Part shown: piece by piece, positions 1 through 7,566 of the stretch
Numbering within the stretch: the first letter of the stretch is position 1
How the letters are laid out: each line of letters begins with the position of its first letter
DNA from: Microcaldota archaeon
GTDB lineage: Archaea; Micrarchaeota; Micrarchaeia; Anstonellales; Anstonellaceae
Direction: 5' to 3'
Assembly (NCBI GenBank): GCA_026414185.1
Contig: JAOAJL010000009.1
Span: 3,798-37,752 of the forward strand
Length of the DNA: 33,955 nt
Notes under the pieces: model-generated
What the model saw: only the letters and a program-made list of their open reading frames with translations
What the model was told of the DNA's origin: nothing
Database searches by the model: none
Translations under genes and position numbers: made by a program

Positions 1-1
1 G

Positions 2-604
2 GCGCGCGACAACATAGAGCTTGGAAAGTTCTCGCTTGTAGGAATCCCCCCAGCCCCAAGGGGTGTCCCGCAGATAGAGGTGACATTTGACATAGACGCA
101 AACGGAATCCTGCATGTCTCGGCAAAGGACCTGGGCACCGGCAAGGAGCAGAAGATGCAGATTGTCGCGCCGCACAAGATGGACAAGGCGGAAATTGAAA
201 GGAAGATGCGCGAGGCGGAGCAGTTTGCCGAGGCGGACAGGCGCGCGCGGGAAGAGGCTGAGCTGAAAAACGAGGCAGAATCCCTTGCCTACACCGCAGA
301 GAAGATGCTTTCCGACCTTGGCGACAAGCTTGATTCTGCGATGAAGGAGAGGGTGAAAAAAGCAGCAGATGACGTGCGCGAGGCGCTCAAGAAAAACGAC
401 ATATCCGCGATAAAGTCCGCCTTTGATGCCCTAAAGCGCGCCCTTCAGGAAGCAGGCGGCTCCATCTACGGAAAAGGGCAGGGAGGGGCTGGCGGAGGAC
501 CGGGCGCAGGCTCTCCCGGCGATGACAGCGGGCCGACTGGCTACGGACCTGGTACTCAGGGCGGGGAGGGAAACGTTTATGATGCTGACTATAAGAAAGT
601 GTAG
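2..604 (+). CDS. dnaK: DnaK (Hsp70) chaperone, C-terminal fragment cut by the window edge
   Basis: The reading frame is open from base 2, so the gene starts upstream of the window and about 200 C-terminal residues are visible. The fragment begins in the substrate-binding beta-sandwich, with the family signatures [20 protein letters not shown] and [10 protein letters not shown]. It continues through the helical lid (about residues 60-150 of the fragment) into a Gly/Pro/Ser-rich linker and the acidic-basic tail YDADYKKV. DnaK is the ATP-driven cytosolic chaperone that works with DnaJ and GrpE. Here dnaJ lies about 16 kb downstream, beyond a pilus and signalling region, and no grpE is seen. The tail is close to the usual family length and has no frameshift. 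Identification is firm; only the missing 5' part limits it. Confidence 0.96.
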   Translation, partial: ARDNIELGKFSLVGIPPAPRGVPQIEVTFDIDANGILHVSAKDLGTGKEQKMQIVAPHKMDKAEIERKMREAEQFAEADRRAREEAELKNEAESLAYTAEKMLSDLGDKLDSAMKERVKKAADDVREALKKNDISAIKSAFDALKRALQEAGGSIYGKGQGGAGGGPGAGSPGDDSGPTGYGPGTQGGEGNVYDADYKKV

Positions 605-620
605 CAGCGCCAGATGGCGC

Positions 621-630
621 AAGGAGGTGA
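621..630 (+). promoter_or_regulatory. Very strong Shine-Dalgarno site for the 14-codon ORF
   Basis: AAGGAGGTGA ends 5 nt before the ATG at 636. It is close to the full complement of the 16S rRNA 3' end and is the strongest-looking site in the window together with the one ahead of the P1 gene. It sits 16 nt after the dnaK stop. Such a site in front of a 14-codon ORF is the main argument that the ORF is translated. Confidence 0.7.
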
Positions 631-635
631 CGCTT

Positions 636-680
636 ATGGACAAGAAAAAGTCAAAGAAATCCGGCTGCGGCTGCTGCTAG
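636..680 (+). CDS. 14-residue Lys/Cys-rich microprotein downstream of dnaK
   Basis: The ORF encodes MDKKKSKKSGCGCC and stops at TAG 678-680. It follows dnaK by 31 nt, has a near-perfect ribosome binding site with the 5-nt spacer typical of this genome, and is followed directly by a hairpin/T-tract terminator, so it is probably co-transcribed with dnaK. The first half is basic and the end is a Cys-Gly-Cys-Cys cluster that could bind a metal, form disulfides or be modified. It is too short for family recognition. Known: archaea carry many unannotated tiny Cys-rich proteins. Inference: a small metal- or stress-linked peptide. It could instead be a leader-type or decoy ORF. Confidence 0.55.
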   Translation: MDKKKSKKSGCGCC

Positions 681-691
681 CCCCTTCCTTT

Positions 692-717
692 CCGCTTTTC
701 TTTTTTTCAAAAAGCGG
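692..717 (+). terminator. Hairpin with T-tract ending the dnaK unit
   Basis: CCGCTTTT (692-699) can pair with AAAAGCGG (710-717) around a T-rich loop (701-707). It lies 11 nt after the microprotein stop and ahead of the TATA box of the pilin operon. The T-run alone would suffice for archaeal termination. Confidence 0.6.
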
Positions 718-723
718 GAAAAC

Positions 724-733
724 AATATAAATA
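724..733 (+). promoter_or_regulatory. TATA box of the pilus operon
   Basis: AATATAAATA is centred about 26 nt ahead of the ATG at 754. That is the usual archaeal TATA-to-TSS distance, so the transcript is probably leaderless and starts at or next to the ATG. No Shine-Dalgarno is seen before 754, which agrees. Confidence 0.65.
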
Positions 734-753
734 GTCCCAGCGAATCCCGCTTG

Positions 754-2721
754 ATGAGAGGGCAGTCTTCAACCGAATTTATGCTGGTGGTAGCACTCGG
801 TTTAGTCTTCATCGCCTCGCTCTATTTTTTCACCTCAAGCTTTTCAAACGAGAACGTCAGGCTTTCGCAGGCGCGCGACACAGCAGACAAGCTCGCCTCG
901 TCCGCAGACTATGCCGGTTCGCTTGGGGAGGGGGCGAGCATAAAAGTAGCAATCAATATTCCCGAAGGCATATCCCTCATCAACGTTTCCGGAAACCGCG
1001 TGCAGTTGCGCCTCTCCACCCAAAGCGGACAATCCGACGTTTTCTCAAACACAAGATATTCCATTCTTGGCTCTGTCCCGACTTCTGCCGGCATGCATGA
1101 AATAACAATAACAAGGCTTTCTAACAACAGAGTTCTTTTCGGGCGCTCTTATCTATCCTGCAGTCCGAGGCAGATTTCCCTTGCTGTTGCGCAGGGGAAC
1201 TCTTCGCAATCAGCCGCCATCATCACAAACACAGCCAACTTTACGCTTACTTCCCTCTCCGTTTCAATCTCGGGCGAGGCAGCTGCAATGCTCTCTGCCA
1301 CGCAGCCCCCATCTTCTCTTGCCCCGCAGGCAAGTGCCGTTTCCAACATAACCGCTTCTGTTCCGCCTTCAAAGCAGCCTGGAGCATATCAGGCAGTCCT
1401 CAGCGCCACGGCAAGCAACAACTCCGAGTGCTCAAGCGTAATCACGATATTCGTCACCCGTGCGGGAGGGGAGGACATTTACGGGCCTGCAACCACCTCA
1501 ATCTCCTATTTTCCCTCTTTCCCAAACACCACGACAGCAATAACCGTCAATGCTACAGGAAACGACACCCTCTATGGCAACAGCACGATAATCTCCTGCC
1601 AGCTTGAGCTTGACTACTCGGGCATATGGATGGAAATGGCGGCGGCAGACGGCTCATTTGATTCTCCTGTTGAGAGGGCGACCCTTCTCATTGGCACTCT
1701 TCCCGCCGGAAATCGCACTGTGAGGGTGCGGTGCATAGACTGGATTGGCAATGTTGGCGCGCCCTCTTCAATCACAATAAGTGTTCTTCCGCCAACCTCG
1801 CCTGACAGCCAGGGGCCAGTCGTCCAAAGCCTCTCACTCTCCCCGCCAGCCCCCAACACATCATCCATAATAAGCGTCAGCGCAATAGCCAACGACACGG
1901 CAACCGGCGGAAGCAACATCAAGATGTGCGAAGCAAGCGTTGATGGCGGAAGCTGGCTGAACATGAGCGCAACCGACGGAAACTACAGCTCCCCAGTGGA
2001 GCAGGTCACCAGGACAATCGGAAGCCTGCCGCGCGGCACCCACAACGTTTCGGTCCGCTGCAGCGACGTCATAGGCAATAACGGAACGGCATCAACACTC
2101 TGGTTCAATGTCACAAGCGGCTACAAGAAGAACATCCTCATAATAACCGCCTCATCAACGCCGACAGCCGCAGAAAGCTACTGGATAAACTGGATAGCCA
2201 ACCGCACCTCAAATGAAAGTTTCAGCTGGGCATATGACTTGGCTACGCAGGCGGCGATTACCTCAAACGCCACCAATCTCTCAGATTACCGGATAGCGGC
2301 GCTTCCATCCTCGCCAGCAAGCAACCCAGCACTTTGGGCTGCGCTCAACGCCTACCGCAGCACAGGCAACTTCGTGGTGCTTCTTGGTCAGGGGATGCAA
2401 TATGGGGTTCCGGGGATGGGCGTCGGCTCAAGCATATCCACCCAAAGCACCAATTCGCTCGTCCCGCGAGTTTCCCACTACATCACCTCAGGCTTCACTG
2501 TCGGAACCACATACACCATACAGACCGCATCATCCACCATATATTATTCAACAAACATCACAACCAACGTGCTATCCACCACGACCAGCACACGCGCCGT
2601 GGTGGCTGCCGGCGCGACCTTCGTAACTCACGGCTCAACCAGGCCAGACACCTTCAACGCAAACGGAGACACGTTCGCAAGGCGAGTTATTGACTGGGCG
2701 CTCCTGAACTCGCCAAATTAG
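754..2721 (+). CDS. Large surface protein with class III (pilin-type) signal peptide and repeated Ig-like domains
   Basis: The 655-residue product starts MRGQSSTEFMLVV, a class III signal peptide: a short basic stretch, the G|Q processing site with the conserved Glu at +5, then a hydrophobic helix (about residues 9-28). After a pilin-like domain (about 30-130, paralogous to the next gene) come Ser/Thr/Asn-rich beta regions. Two tandem repeats of about 100 residues (roughly 245-343 and 357-455) share the pattern C-x-(9-12)-W-x-M ... DG-x-(2)-SPVE ... VRC-x-D-x-IGN. The C-terminal part (about 460-655) opens KNILIITASS and contains GNFVVLLGQG, resembling a Rossmann or glutamine-amidotransferase-like fold. 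Many N-glycosylation sequons (NxS/T) fit an exported protein. The start was chosen from the TATA spacing; TTG 751 would be the alternative. Probably a pilus-tip or adhesive subunit (inference). Confidence 0.8.
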   Translation: MRGQSSTEFMLVVALGLVFIASLYFFTSSFSNENVRLSQARDTADKLASSADYAGSLGEGASIKVAINIPEGISLINVSGNRVQLRLSTQSGQSDVFSNTRYSILGSVPTSAGMHEITITRLSNNRVLFGRSYLSCSPRQISLAVAQGNSSQSAAIITNTANFTLTSLSVSISGEAAAMLSATQPPSSLAPQASAVSNITASVPPSKQPGAYQAVLSATASNNSECSSVITIFVTRAGGEDIYGPATTSISYFPSFPNTTTAITVNATGNDTLYGNSTIISCQLELDYSGIWMEMAAADGSFDSPVERATLLIGTLPAGNRTVRVRCIDWIGNVGAPSSITISVLPPTSPDSQGPVVQSLSLSPPAPNTSSIISVSAIANDTATGGSNIKMCEASVDGGSWLNMSATDGNYSSPVEQVTRTIGSLPRGTHNVSVRCSDVIGNNGTASTLWFNVTSGYKKNILIITASSTPTAAESYWINWIANRTSNESFSWAYDLATQAAITSNATNLSDYRIAALPSSPASNPALWAALNAYRSTGNFVVLLGQGMQYGVPGMGVGSSISTQSTNSLVPRVSHYITSGFTVGTTYTIQTASSTIYYSTNITTNVLSTTTSTRAVVAAGATFVTHGSTRPDTFNANGDTFARRVIDWALLNSPN

Positions 2722-2731
2722 GTTGATTGCG

Positions 2732-3148
2732 ATGAGCGGCGCCAAAAAAGCCCAAGCTTCGCTTGACCTTCTCTCCTCCAGCATGATAGCCCTTGCCGCC
2801 TCAGCAGCTCTTCTTGGAGCAGTCTTCCTTCTTTCAACCGATGCCTTTTCCATTTCCTATGCGAAGGATGCGGTGAGGCGCATCAGCTCAGCGATAGACG
2901 AGGTTGACGGGCTTGGGGAGGGCTCAAAAACAACTCTCCTTGTGCAGCTTCCCGCCGGCATAGAGTCATTTTCAGCCTCCGGCTCGGCAATAAGAATGCG
3001 CCTGCATACCGCAAGCGGCGTTAGCGATGTTTTCGCAAACACCAAGGCGCAACTGAATGGCACTCTTCCAAAAAGCCCTGGGTTGCACAGGATAACGGTT
3101 TCCGCAATGCCCGGCGGTGCAGTGCAGATAACCAACTACACGGGATAG
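2732..3148 (+). CDS. Pilin-like secreted protein, paralog of the large surface protein's N-terminus
   Basis: The 138-residue product has a class III-type signal: KKAQASLDLL, then a hydrophobic helix about residues 17-36. The mature part aligns by eye with residues about 40-140 of the preceding protein: GLGEGSKTTLLVQLPAGIES against SLGEGASIKVAINIPEGISL, RMRLHTASGVSDVFANTKAQ against QLRLSTQSGQSDVFSNTRYS, then LHRITVS against MHEITIT. This is a tandem duplication in which only one copy gained the large extension. ATG 2732 lies 10 nt after the previous stop behind GGTTGA with the usual short spacer. It is likely a minor pilin or pseudopilin of the same fibre. Confidence 0.8.
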   Translation: MSGAKKAQASLDLLSSSMIALAASAALLGAVFLLSTDAFSISYAKDAVRRISSAIDEVDGLGEGSKTTLLVQLPAGIESFSASGSAIRMRLHTASGVSDVFANTKAQLNGTLPKSPGLHRITVSAMPGGAVQITNYTG

Positions 3149-3150
3149 CC

Positions 3151-3579
3151 ATGGTCGCCCCTGCAAAGAAAAATGGCCAGTCCGGCATTGAGTTTCTCGT
3201 GATGTCCGGCATTGTCCTGCTTGCTTTTTCAGCCGCCTTGTCGGCTTATTTCCTGCTTTCCTCCGAAGCAGAGGCGAAGCAAGATGCGCTTGAGGCAAAC
3301 GCAGTATGCCTTGACGTTTCCGCCTCAATCAACTCCCTTGCCTCTCTCCGCGGGAACGCGAGCCATTCCTTCGCGCTCCCAAGGCAGATAAACGGGAAAA
3401 ACTACACAATCTATGTTTCATCAGCATCGCGGCTTGTAAAGGTGGATTATGGATACGGGGGCGTGGGGTGCCGCCTTGCCACCTCTGCCATATCAAACTC
3501 AACCGGCGCAGGGCTTTTTGTTCTGCGGAGGAATGCCACCATTGCGGCAAGCAACGGATTGGTGAGGGCAGTGCCATGA
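3151..3579 (+). CDS. Pilin-like protein with class III signal peptide
   Basis: The 142-residue product begins with a basic stretch and KKNGQSGIEFLV. This is a textbook archaeal class III motif (G|Q, Glu at +5) followed by a hydrophobic helix about residues 15-37. The mature domain is beta-rich with two cysteines (VCLD and VGCRL) that could form a disulfide, and ends in a hydrophobic strand region. It starts two bases after the previous stop and overlaps the next start by ATGA, so translation is coupled. The prepilin peptidase that would process it is not in the window. Confidence 0.82.
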   Translation: MVAPAKKNGQSGIEFLVMSGIVLLAFSAALSAYFLLSSEAEAKQDALEANAVCLDVSASINSLASLRGNASHSFALPRQINGKNYTIYVSSASRLVKVDYGYGGVGCRLATSAISNSTGAGLFVLRRNATIAASNGLVRAVP

Positions 3580-4073
3580 AGAAAAATGCAAGATCTCTCA
3601 TGAGGGGGCAGGCGCTATCTACCGACGCCATCATCTCGCTTAGCGCATTCTCCATCCTTCTTTTTTTCATCGCAAGCTACTGGACATACGCTTCCCAGTC
3701 GGCAAGCGAAGCGTATTCGCAAAGCAGGCTTGAAAAAAGCGCACTTTCAGCTTCAGATTTGCTTGTGAAAAGCCCAGGCTATCCGCCAAACTGGGAAAGC
3801 AACCCGCAAACAGCCTCGTCAATAGGGCTTGCGCAGTCTCCAAACAGGCTTTCCTCCCCCAAGCTTTCTGCCCTCGCCTCTCTTGGATACCAAAACGCCA
3901 AGCTTTATATGGGGCTTGAAAAGGACTTCTACCTTGCCATAACCCTGCAAAACGGAAGCACCGTCTTCTCCCTCGGAAACTCAACTTTCAATGCGAGCCA
4001 GTCGGTTACAATAACAAGGCTCGCCTTCCTGAATGGCTCGGCAGTGCGGCTGAGGCTGGTGCATTATGAGTGA
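3576..4073 (+). CDS. Pilin/pseudopilin-like secreted protein
   Basis: The 165-residue product starts MKKNARSLMRGQALSTDAII and has one strong hydrophobic helix (about 19-38). RGQ-ALSTD resembles the class III processing site, but with Asp where Glu is usual. The rest is Ser/Asn-rich with a beta-rich C-terminal end. ATG 3576 overlaps the previous stop (ATGA) and has GGTGAGGG about 7 nt upstream; an alternative ATG at 3600 would still include RGQ. It also overlaps the following gene. Its place in a run of similar genes supports a minor subunit role; the exact function is unknown. Confidence 0.75.
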   Translation: MKKNARSLMRGQALSTDAIISLSAFSILLFFIASYWTYASQSASEAYSQSRLEKSALSASDLLVKSPGYPPNWESNPQTASSIGLAQSPNRLSSPKLSALASLGYQNAKLYMGLEKDFYLAITLQNGSTVFSLGNSTFNASQSVTITRLAFLNGSAVRLRLVHYE

Positions 4074-4494
4074 GAAAAAAGCGTTCATCTTCACCCTTGA
4101 TGCCGCTTTCGCAGTCATAGTGCTGTCTGTCTTTGCCGCCTCGCTTTTCTTTTTGGCTTCCCAGTCGCACGAAGGCGGGGCGGTCCCCCTCGCCCAAAAG
4201 AAGCAGGCAGGCGATGCACTTGCGGTGCTTGACATGTCTGGCGCCCTCTCTTCCAAAAACTCCTCTCTTATGAACTCCACTTTAGCCTCTCTGCTGCCGC
4301 CCTCCCTGAGCTACAACCTCTCAGTTGCCTATTACAATTACAGCGGCGGTTTTGTTTCCGTTGCGAACGTTTCAGTTGGGGCGACCTCGCCCAACCAGAC
4401 GCAGTTTGTTGAGGCGGAGCGGCAGTTTATCATACTGAATGGCTCTGAGATAGGAAACTACGGAATAGCGGTCTTGCGGGTGTGGCAGCAATGA
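4066..4494 (+). CDS. Small secreted pilin-like protein (FTLDA-type N-terminus)
   Basis: The 142-residue product begins MSEKKAFIFTLDAAFAVIVL. The K-[GA]-F-x-F-[TS]-[LI]-D-A start followed directly by a hydrophobic helix (about 10-32) is a recurring N-terminus in archaeal pilus clusters and lacks a clear G|Q site. The exported part is Ser/Asn-rich with several sequons and ends ...VLRVWQQ. It overlaps its neighbours by 8 nt upstream and 4 nt downstream, so it belongs to the same operon. Likely a membrane-anchored accessory or minor pilin subunit. Confidence 0.75.
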   Translation: MSEKKAFIFTLDAAFAVIVLSVFAASLFFLASQSHEGGAVPLAQKKQAGDALAVLDMSGALSSKNSSLMNSTLASLLPPSLSYNLSVAYYNYSGGFVSVANVSVGATSPNQTQFVEAERQFIILNGSEIGNYGIAVLRVWQQ

Positions 4495-5312
4495 AAAAAG
4501 GGATAATGACCATCGCAACCATGCTTCTTTGCGCAGCCCTGCTTGCGCTTGTGTCAGCCATCGCATTCCATTCAAGCGCGCTCCGCTTCTCTTCCGCCCG
4601 CCTTTCCCAGCTGGAAGACGCCTCCCAGCAGTATGACTCAGCCGCTCATGCCTTCATATCGCTCGCATCCGCCGGACCAGCAAATGTCTCAATCGTAGGC
4701 AACAACGTTTCAATATCCCACAACATAAGCTCGCTACCGGCATATCGGCGCGACATAGCCCGCCTCGCATCTTTCATATCCGGGCATTCCACGCAGGACA
4801 TAGTCCTAAATACCACTTATGCCTCGCGCCCAGCCATGCTAATACAGCCCCAAGAGGTAGCCATAGATGGATTCGGCTCCAAGCTGTCCTTCACTCCGGA
4901 AAACAGCGGCGCAAGCGCAGGCAACCTCTCCGCATATCGCATTCTCCTGCTTTCTTCCCAGCCAACTCCCTCATTTTTCTGGAACAACCTCTCCTCCGAG
5001 CCACCCTCAAGCCAGAATGCCACTCTGCTTTATGCCGGTTTTCAAGGCTCAAACGGCACTGTCTGGATTTTTCAGAGCCTACACAAGCACCAGTACAGCG
5101 AGCTTCGGCTTCTTTCAGCGTCAAACCAGTCGCTTGCCTCAATCTACCTTCAGTCTCCTGCCGCCCTAACCGTCAGCTATGATTCCTCTGCAATCGCCTC
5201 CATCTTGGCAACCCTTTCCTTCAACAGCACTGTCAGCGCGGTGGAGCTTGGCAATACCCTTATTAACATAGCCGGAGTAGCGAACCTGTCTGGTCCTGCG
5301 ACAATAAGGTGA
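4491..5312 (+). CDS. Secreted or membrane-anchored protein of the pilus cluster, unknown family
   Basis: The 273-residue product starts MKKGIMTIATMLLCAALLAL. The single N-terminal hydrophobic segment (about 5-27) is followed by a long Ser/Asn/Leu-rich exported part with many sequons. No G|Q site is visible, so it may be held by its uncleaved helix or carry a non-canonical signal. ATG 4491 overlaps the previous stop (ATGA). I do not recognise a domain. By position it is the last of six consecutive envelope proteins before the CBS protein and the ATPase, and may serve as a pilus base or stator-like component (inference). Confidence 0.7.
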   Translation: MKKGIMTIATMLLCAALLALVSAIAFHSSALRFSSARLSQLEDASQQYDSAAHAFISLASAGPANVSIVGNNVSISHNISSLPAYRRDIARLASFISGHSTQDIVLNTTYASRPAMLIQPQEVAIDGFGSKLSFTPENSGASAGNLSAYRILLLSSQPTPSFFWNNLSSEPPSSQNATLLYAGFQGSNGTVWIFQSLHKHQYSELRLLSASNQSLASIYLQSPAALTVSYDSSAIASILATLSFNSTVSAVELGNTLINIAGVANLSGPATIR

Positions 5313-5317
5313 TTGCG

Positions 5318-6010
5318 ATGAAAGTCAAGGAAATAATGCGCAAGGACTTTGTCTATTTCCAAGCAGACGCAAAGATGGACTTCATAGTCCGCACTCTGGC
5401 GCAAAAGGGGATAAGTTCCGCTCCTGTTTTTGACCGCGGGGAGTTTCTGGGCATATTGGGTGAAAAGGACCTTCTGCGCTACTTTTCCCCCGCCCATTTC
5501 CCATTCCTCTGGATCAAGGACAAGCCATCTCCGATTGAGAAGATGAAATCGGTCACCGCTTCCGACCTTTGCCACAAGCCCGCATTTGTTCTCAAGCCTG
5601 AGGACAGGCTGGACGAATCGCTGTCCAAGATAGCCTCGGCAACAGAGTGCATTCCGGTAATTGATGACGGAAAAGTCGTCGGTCTGCTAAGAAGCGAAGA
5701 CATACTAAATTTCTTCCTGATGGAGCTTGCAAAGGGCGATTTTTCGTCCATCAAAGCAAGCGAGGAGGATTCCCAGAAAATGGGCAGCGCCATGGACGAA
5801 ATCCTGCGCATCGTCCGCAAGGAGAATGAGGTTTCGGTGAAGAGGATAAGCAGCGAGCTTGGCCTTTCGTTCAAGACCGCAGAAAAGCTCTGCGAAATAC
5901 TTGCCCGCCACCACCTGATAGAAATGCACTACTCCCTCCTAAAAGGGCCGCTGATAAGCGCACTTGGAATCGGACCTATCGTGAAGGCAAGTGAAAACTC
6001 CAAAAAATAA
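5318..6010 (+). CDS. Two CBS domains plus C-terminal winged-helix protein
   Basis: The 230-residue product has a CBS pair. The first (about 1-60) begins VKEIMRKDFVYFQADAKM and contains GISSAPVFDRGEFLGILGEKDL; the second (about 75-140) contains ATECIPVIDDGKVVGLLRSEDIL. After a linker, residues about 160-215 form a winged-helix-like segment (VSVKRISSELGLSFKTAEKLCEILARHHLIE). CBS pairs bind adenine nucleotides, so an energy-sensing regulator is plausible. GGTGA with a 5-nt spacer selects ATG 5318. It sits between the secreted subunits and the assembly ATPase, in the same operon. It could regulate pilus gene transcription or bind the ATPase; the sequence does not decide. Confidence 0.85.
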   Translation: MKVKEIMRKDFVYFQADAKMDFIVRTLAQKGISSAPVFDRGEFLGILGEKDLLRYFSPAHFPFLWIKDKPSPIEKMKSVTASDLCHKPAFVLKPEDRLDESLSKIASATECIPVIDDGKVVGLLRSEDILNFFLMELAKGDFSSIKASEEDSQKMGSAMDEILRIVRKENEVSVKRISSELGLSFKTAEKLCEILARHHLIEMHYSLLKGPLISALGIGPIVKASENSKK

Positions 6011-6021
6011 GGTGGATGATG

Positions 6022-7551
6022 ATGAAGAGAAAAAAGCCAAAAGCCGCAATCCAGGAAAAATCCCCAGCTCCCCTCAGCAGGCAGCCGAAAGAAGCCTACA
6101 CCCTCCGCGACGGAGAGCTTGAGGCAAGGATTTCAATATTCAAAAAGCAGGGTGAGCACGTCCTGACCTACGAGCTTTCAGCCCCAAAGTGGGAGCCCGG
6201 CACAGAGGCGTTCATGGAGGATGCCAAGCCTGAGCTTCTCAAGAAGGTTTCAATCTCAAGTCAGGAAGCCCTCAACATAAAGATGACCGATGAGCTTCGC
6301 ATGCGCTTTTTTGAGGAAGGCAAGAAGATGATAAGGGAGAACCTTCCCCAGCTTTCAGAGGAGAAGGCGGAGACGATGGCGCGCAAGCTTGTGCAGGAGA
6401 TGCTTGGGCTTGGTGAGATAGAATTCATGCTTAAGGACGACATGATAGAGGAAATCTGCGTAAATTCGTCCTCCCAGCCAATCTGGGCATATCACCGCAA
6501 GTACGGCTGGATGAAGACGAACCTGCGCATACCAAGCGAGGCGGAAATATGGAACTACTCCTCCTCAATTGCGCGCGGGGTCGGCAGGCAGATAAACACG
6601 CGCACCCCGCTCCTTGACGCCTATCTGCCGACAGGAGACCGAGTGAATGCGACGCTTTCCCCCATCTCATATTACGGGAACACCATAACCATCCGCAAAT
6701 TCGCAAGGAAGCCCTGGACAATAACCGACTACGTCCGGACAGGAACAATCTCAAGCGAGCTCGCGGCTATCCTCTGGCTTTCAATACAGTATGAGCTCAA
6801 CATGATAATATCCGGCGGCACAGGCGCAGGGAAAACCTCAATGCTTAATGTCCTTTCCATGTTCATCCCGCAGAACCAGCGCGTCGTTTCCATAGAGCAG
6901 ACAAAGGAGCTTACGCTTGACCCGGATTATTTCCAGTGGGTTCCACTGGTGGTGCGGGAGCCGACGTCGGAGGGCACGGGCGGAATCTCCATGCTGGACC
7001 TGATGGTCAACTCGCTGCGCATGAGACCAGACCGCATTCTCGTAGGGGAGATAAGGCGCGCGGAAGAGGCGCAGGTCCTTTTTGAGGCGATGCACACCGG
7101 GCACTCGGTTTATGCCACTCTACACGCAGAGACGGTGTCCGAGACAGTCCGCAGGCTTGCCAACCCGCCGCTCTCAATCCCGCCTGTCATGATGGAATCG
7201 CTCCACCTCGTCCTTGCGATGTATCGCGACCGGCGAAGCAACATCAGGCGAGTTTTTGAGCTTGGGGAGATAATCCCGACTGAGCGCGAGGGCATAGCGC
7301 AAAACATCATTTACCGGTGGCGGCCCTACAAGGACTCCATAGTCCCAGCCGAGCCCTCCGCGCGCCTCTTTGAAACAATCAAGCAATACACCAACATGGA
7401 TGATGCGGAGATAAAGCGCGACCTTGATGAGAAAAAGAAAGTGATTGACTGGCTTTGCGAAAAAGGGATAGACACGGTGAAGGAAGTCGGCGAAATAATC
7501 GCGGCGTATTACGACGAACCGCAGGAGCTGCGGGCGAGGATGAAGAGATAA
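6022..7551 (+). CDS. Type II/IV secretion (TadA/ArlI/VirB11-type) assembly ATPase
   Basis: The 509-residue cytosolic ATPase would power pilus assembly at the inner face of the membrane. Visible features are a basic N-terminal tail, a long N-terminal domain, LGEIEFMLKDDMIEEICVNS (the usual lead into the core), Walker A GGTGAGKT (about residues 265-272), the Asp box around VSIEQTKEL, Walker B ILVGEIRRAEEAQVLFEAM and the His box GHSVYATLHAE. The C-terminal domain includes YRWRPYKDSI, typical of the archaeal ArlI/GspE2 group. Three ATGs overlap at 6016-6024; the third (6022) gives the best spacing to GGTGG. It is followed by the two membrane partners in the order ATPase-TadC-like-TadC-like. Confidence 0.95.
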   Translation: MKRKKPKAAIQEKSPAPLSRQPKEAYTLRDGELEARISIFKKQGEHVLTYELSAPKWEPGTEAFMEDAKPELLKKVSISSQEALNIKMTDELRMRFFEEGKKMIRENLPQLSEEKAETMARKLVQEMLGLGEIEFMLKDDMIEEICVNSSSQPIWAYHRKYGWMKTNLRIPSEAEIWNYSSSIARGVGRQINTRTPLLDAYLPTGDRVNATLSPISYYGNTITIRKFARKPWTITDYVRTGTISSELAAILWLSIQYELNMIISGGTGAGKTSMLNVLSMFIPQNQRVVSIEQTKELTLDPDYFQWVPLVVREPTSEGTGGISMLDLMVNSLRMRPDRILVGEIRRAEEAQVLFEAMHTGHSVYATLHAETVSETVRRLANPPLSIPPVMMESLHLVLAMYRDRRSNIRRVFELGEIIPTEREGIAQNIIYRWRPYKDSIVPAEPSARLFETIKQYTNMDDAEIKRDLDEKKKVIDWLCEKGIDTVKEVGEIIAAYYDEPQELRARMKR

Positions 7552-7566
7552 GTTGCGGTGCGGCAG

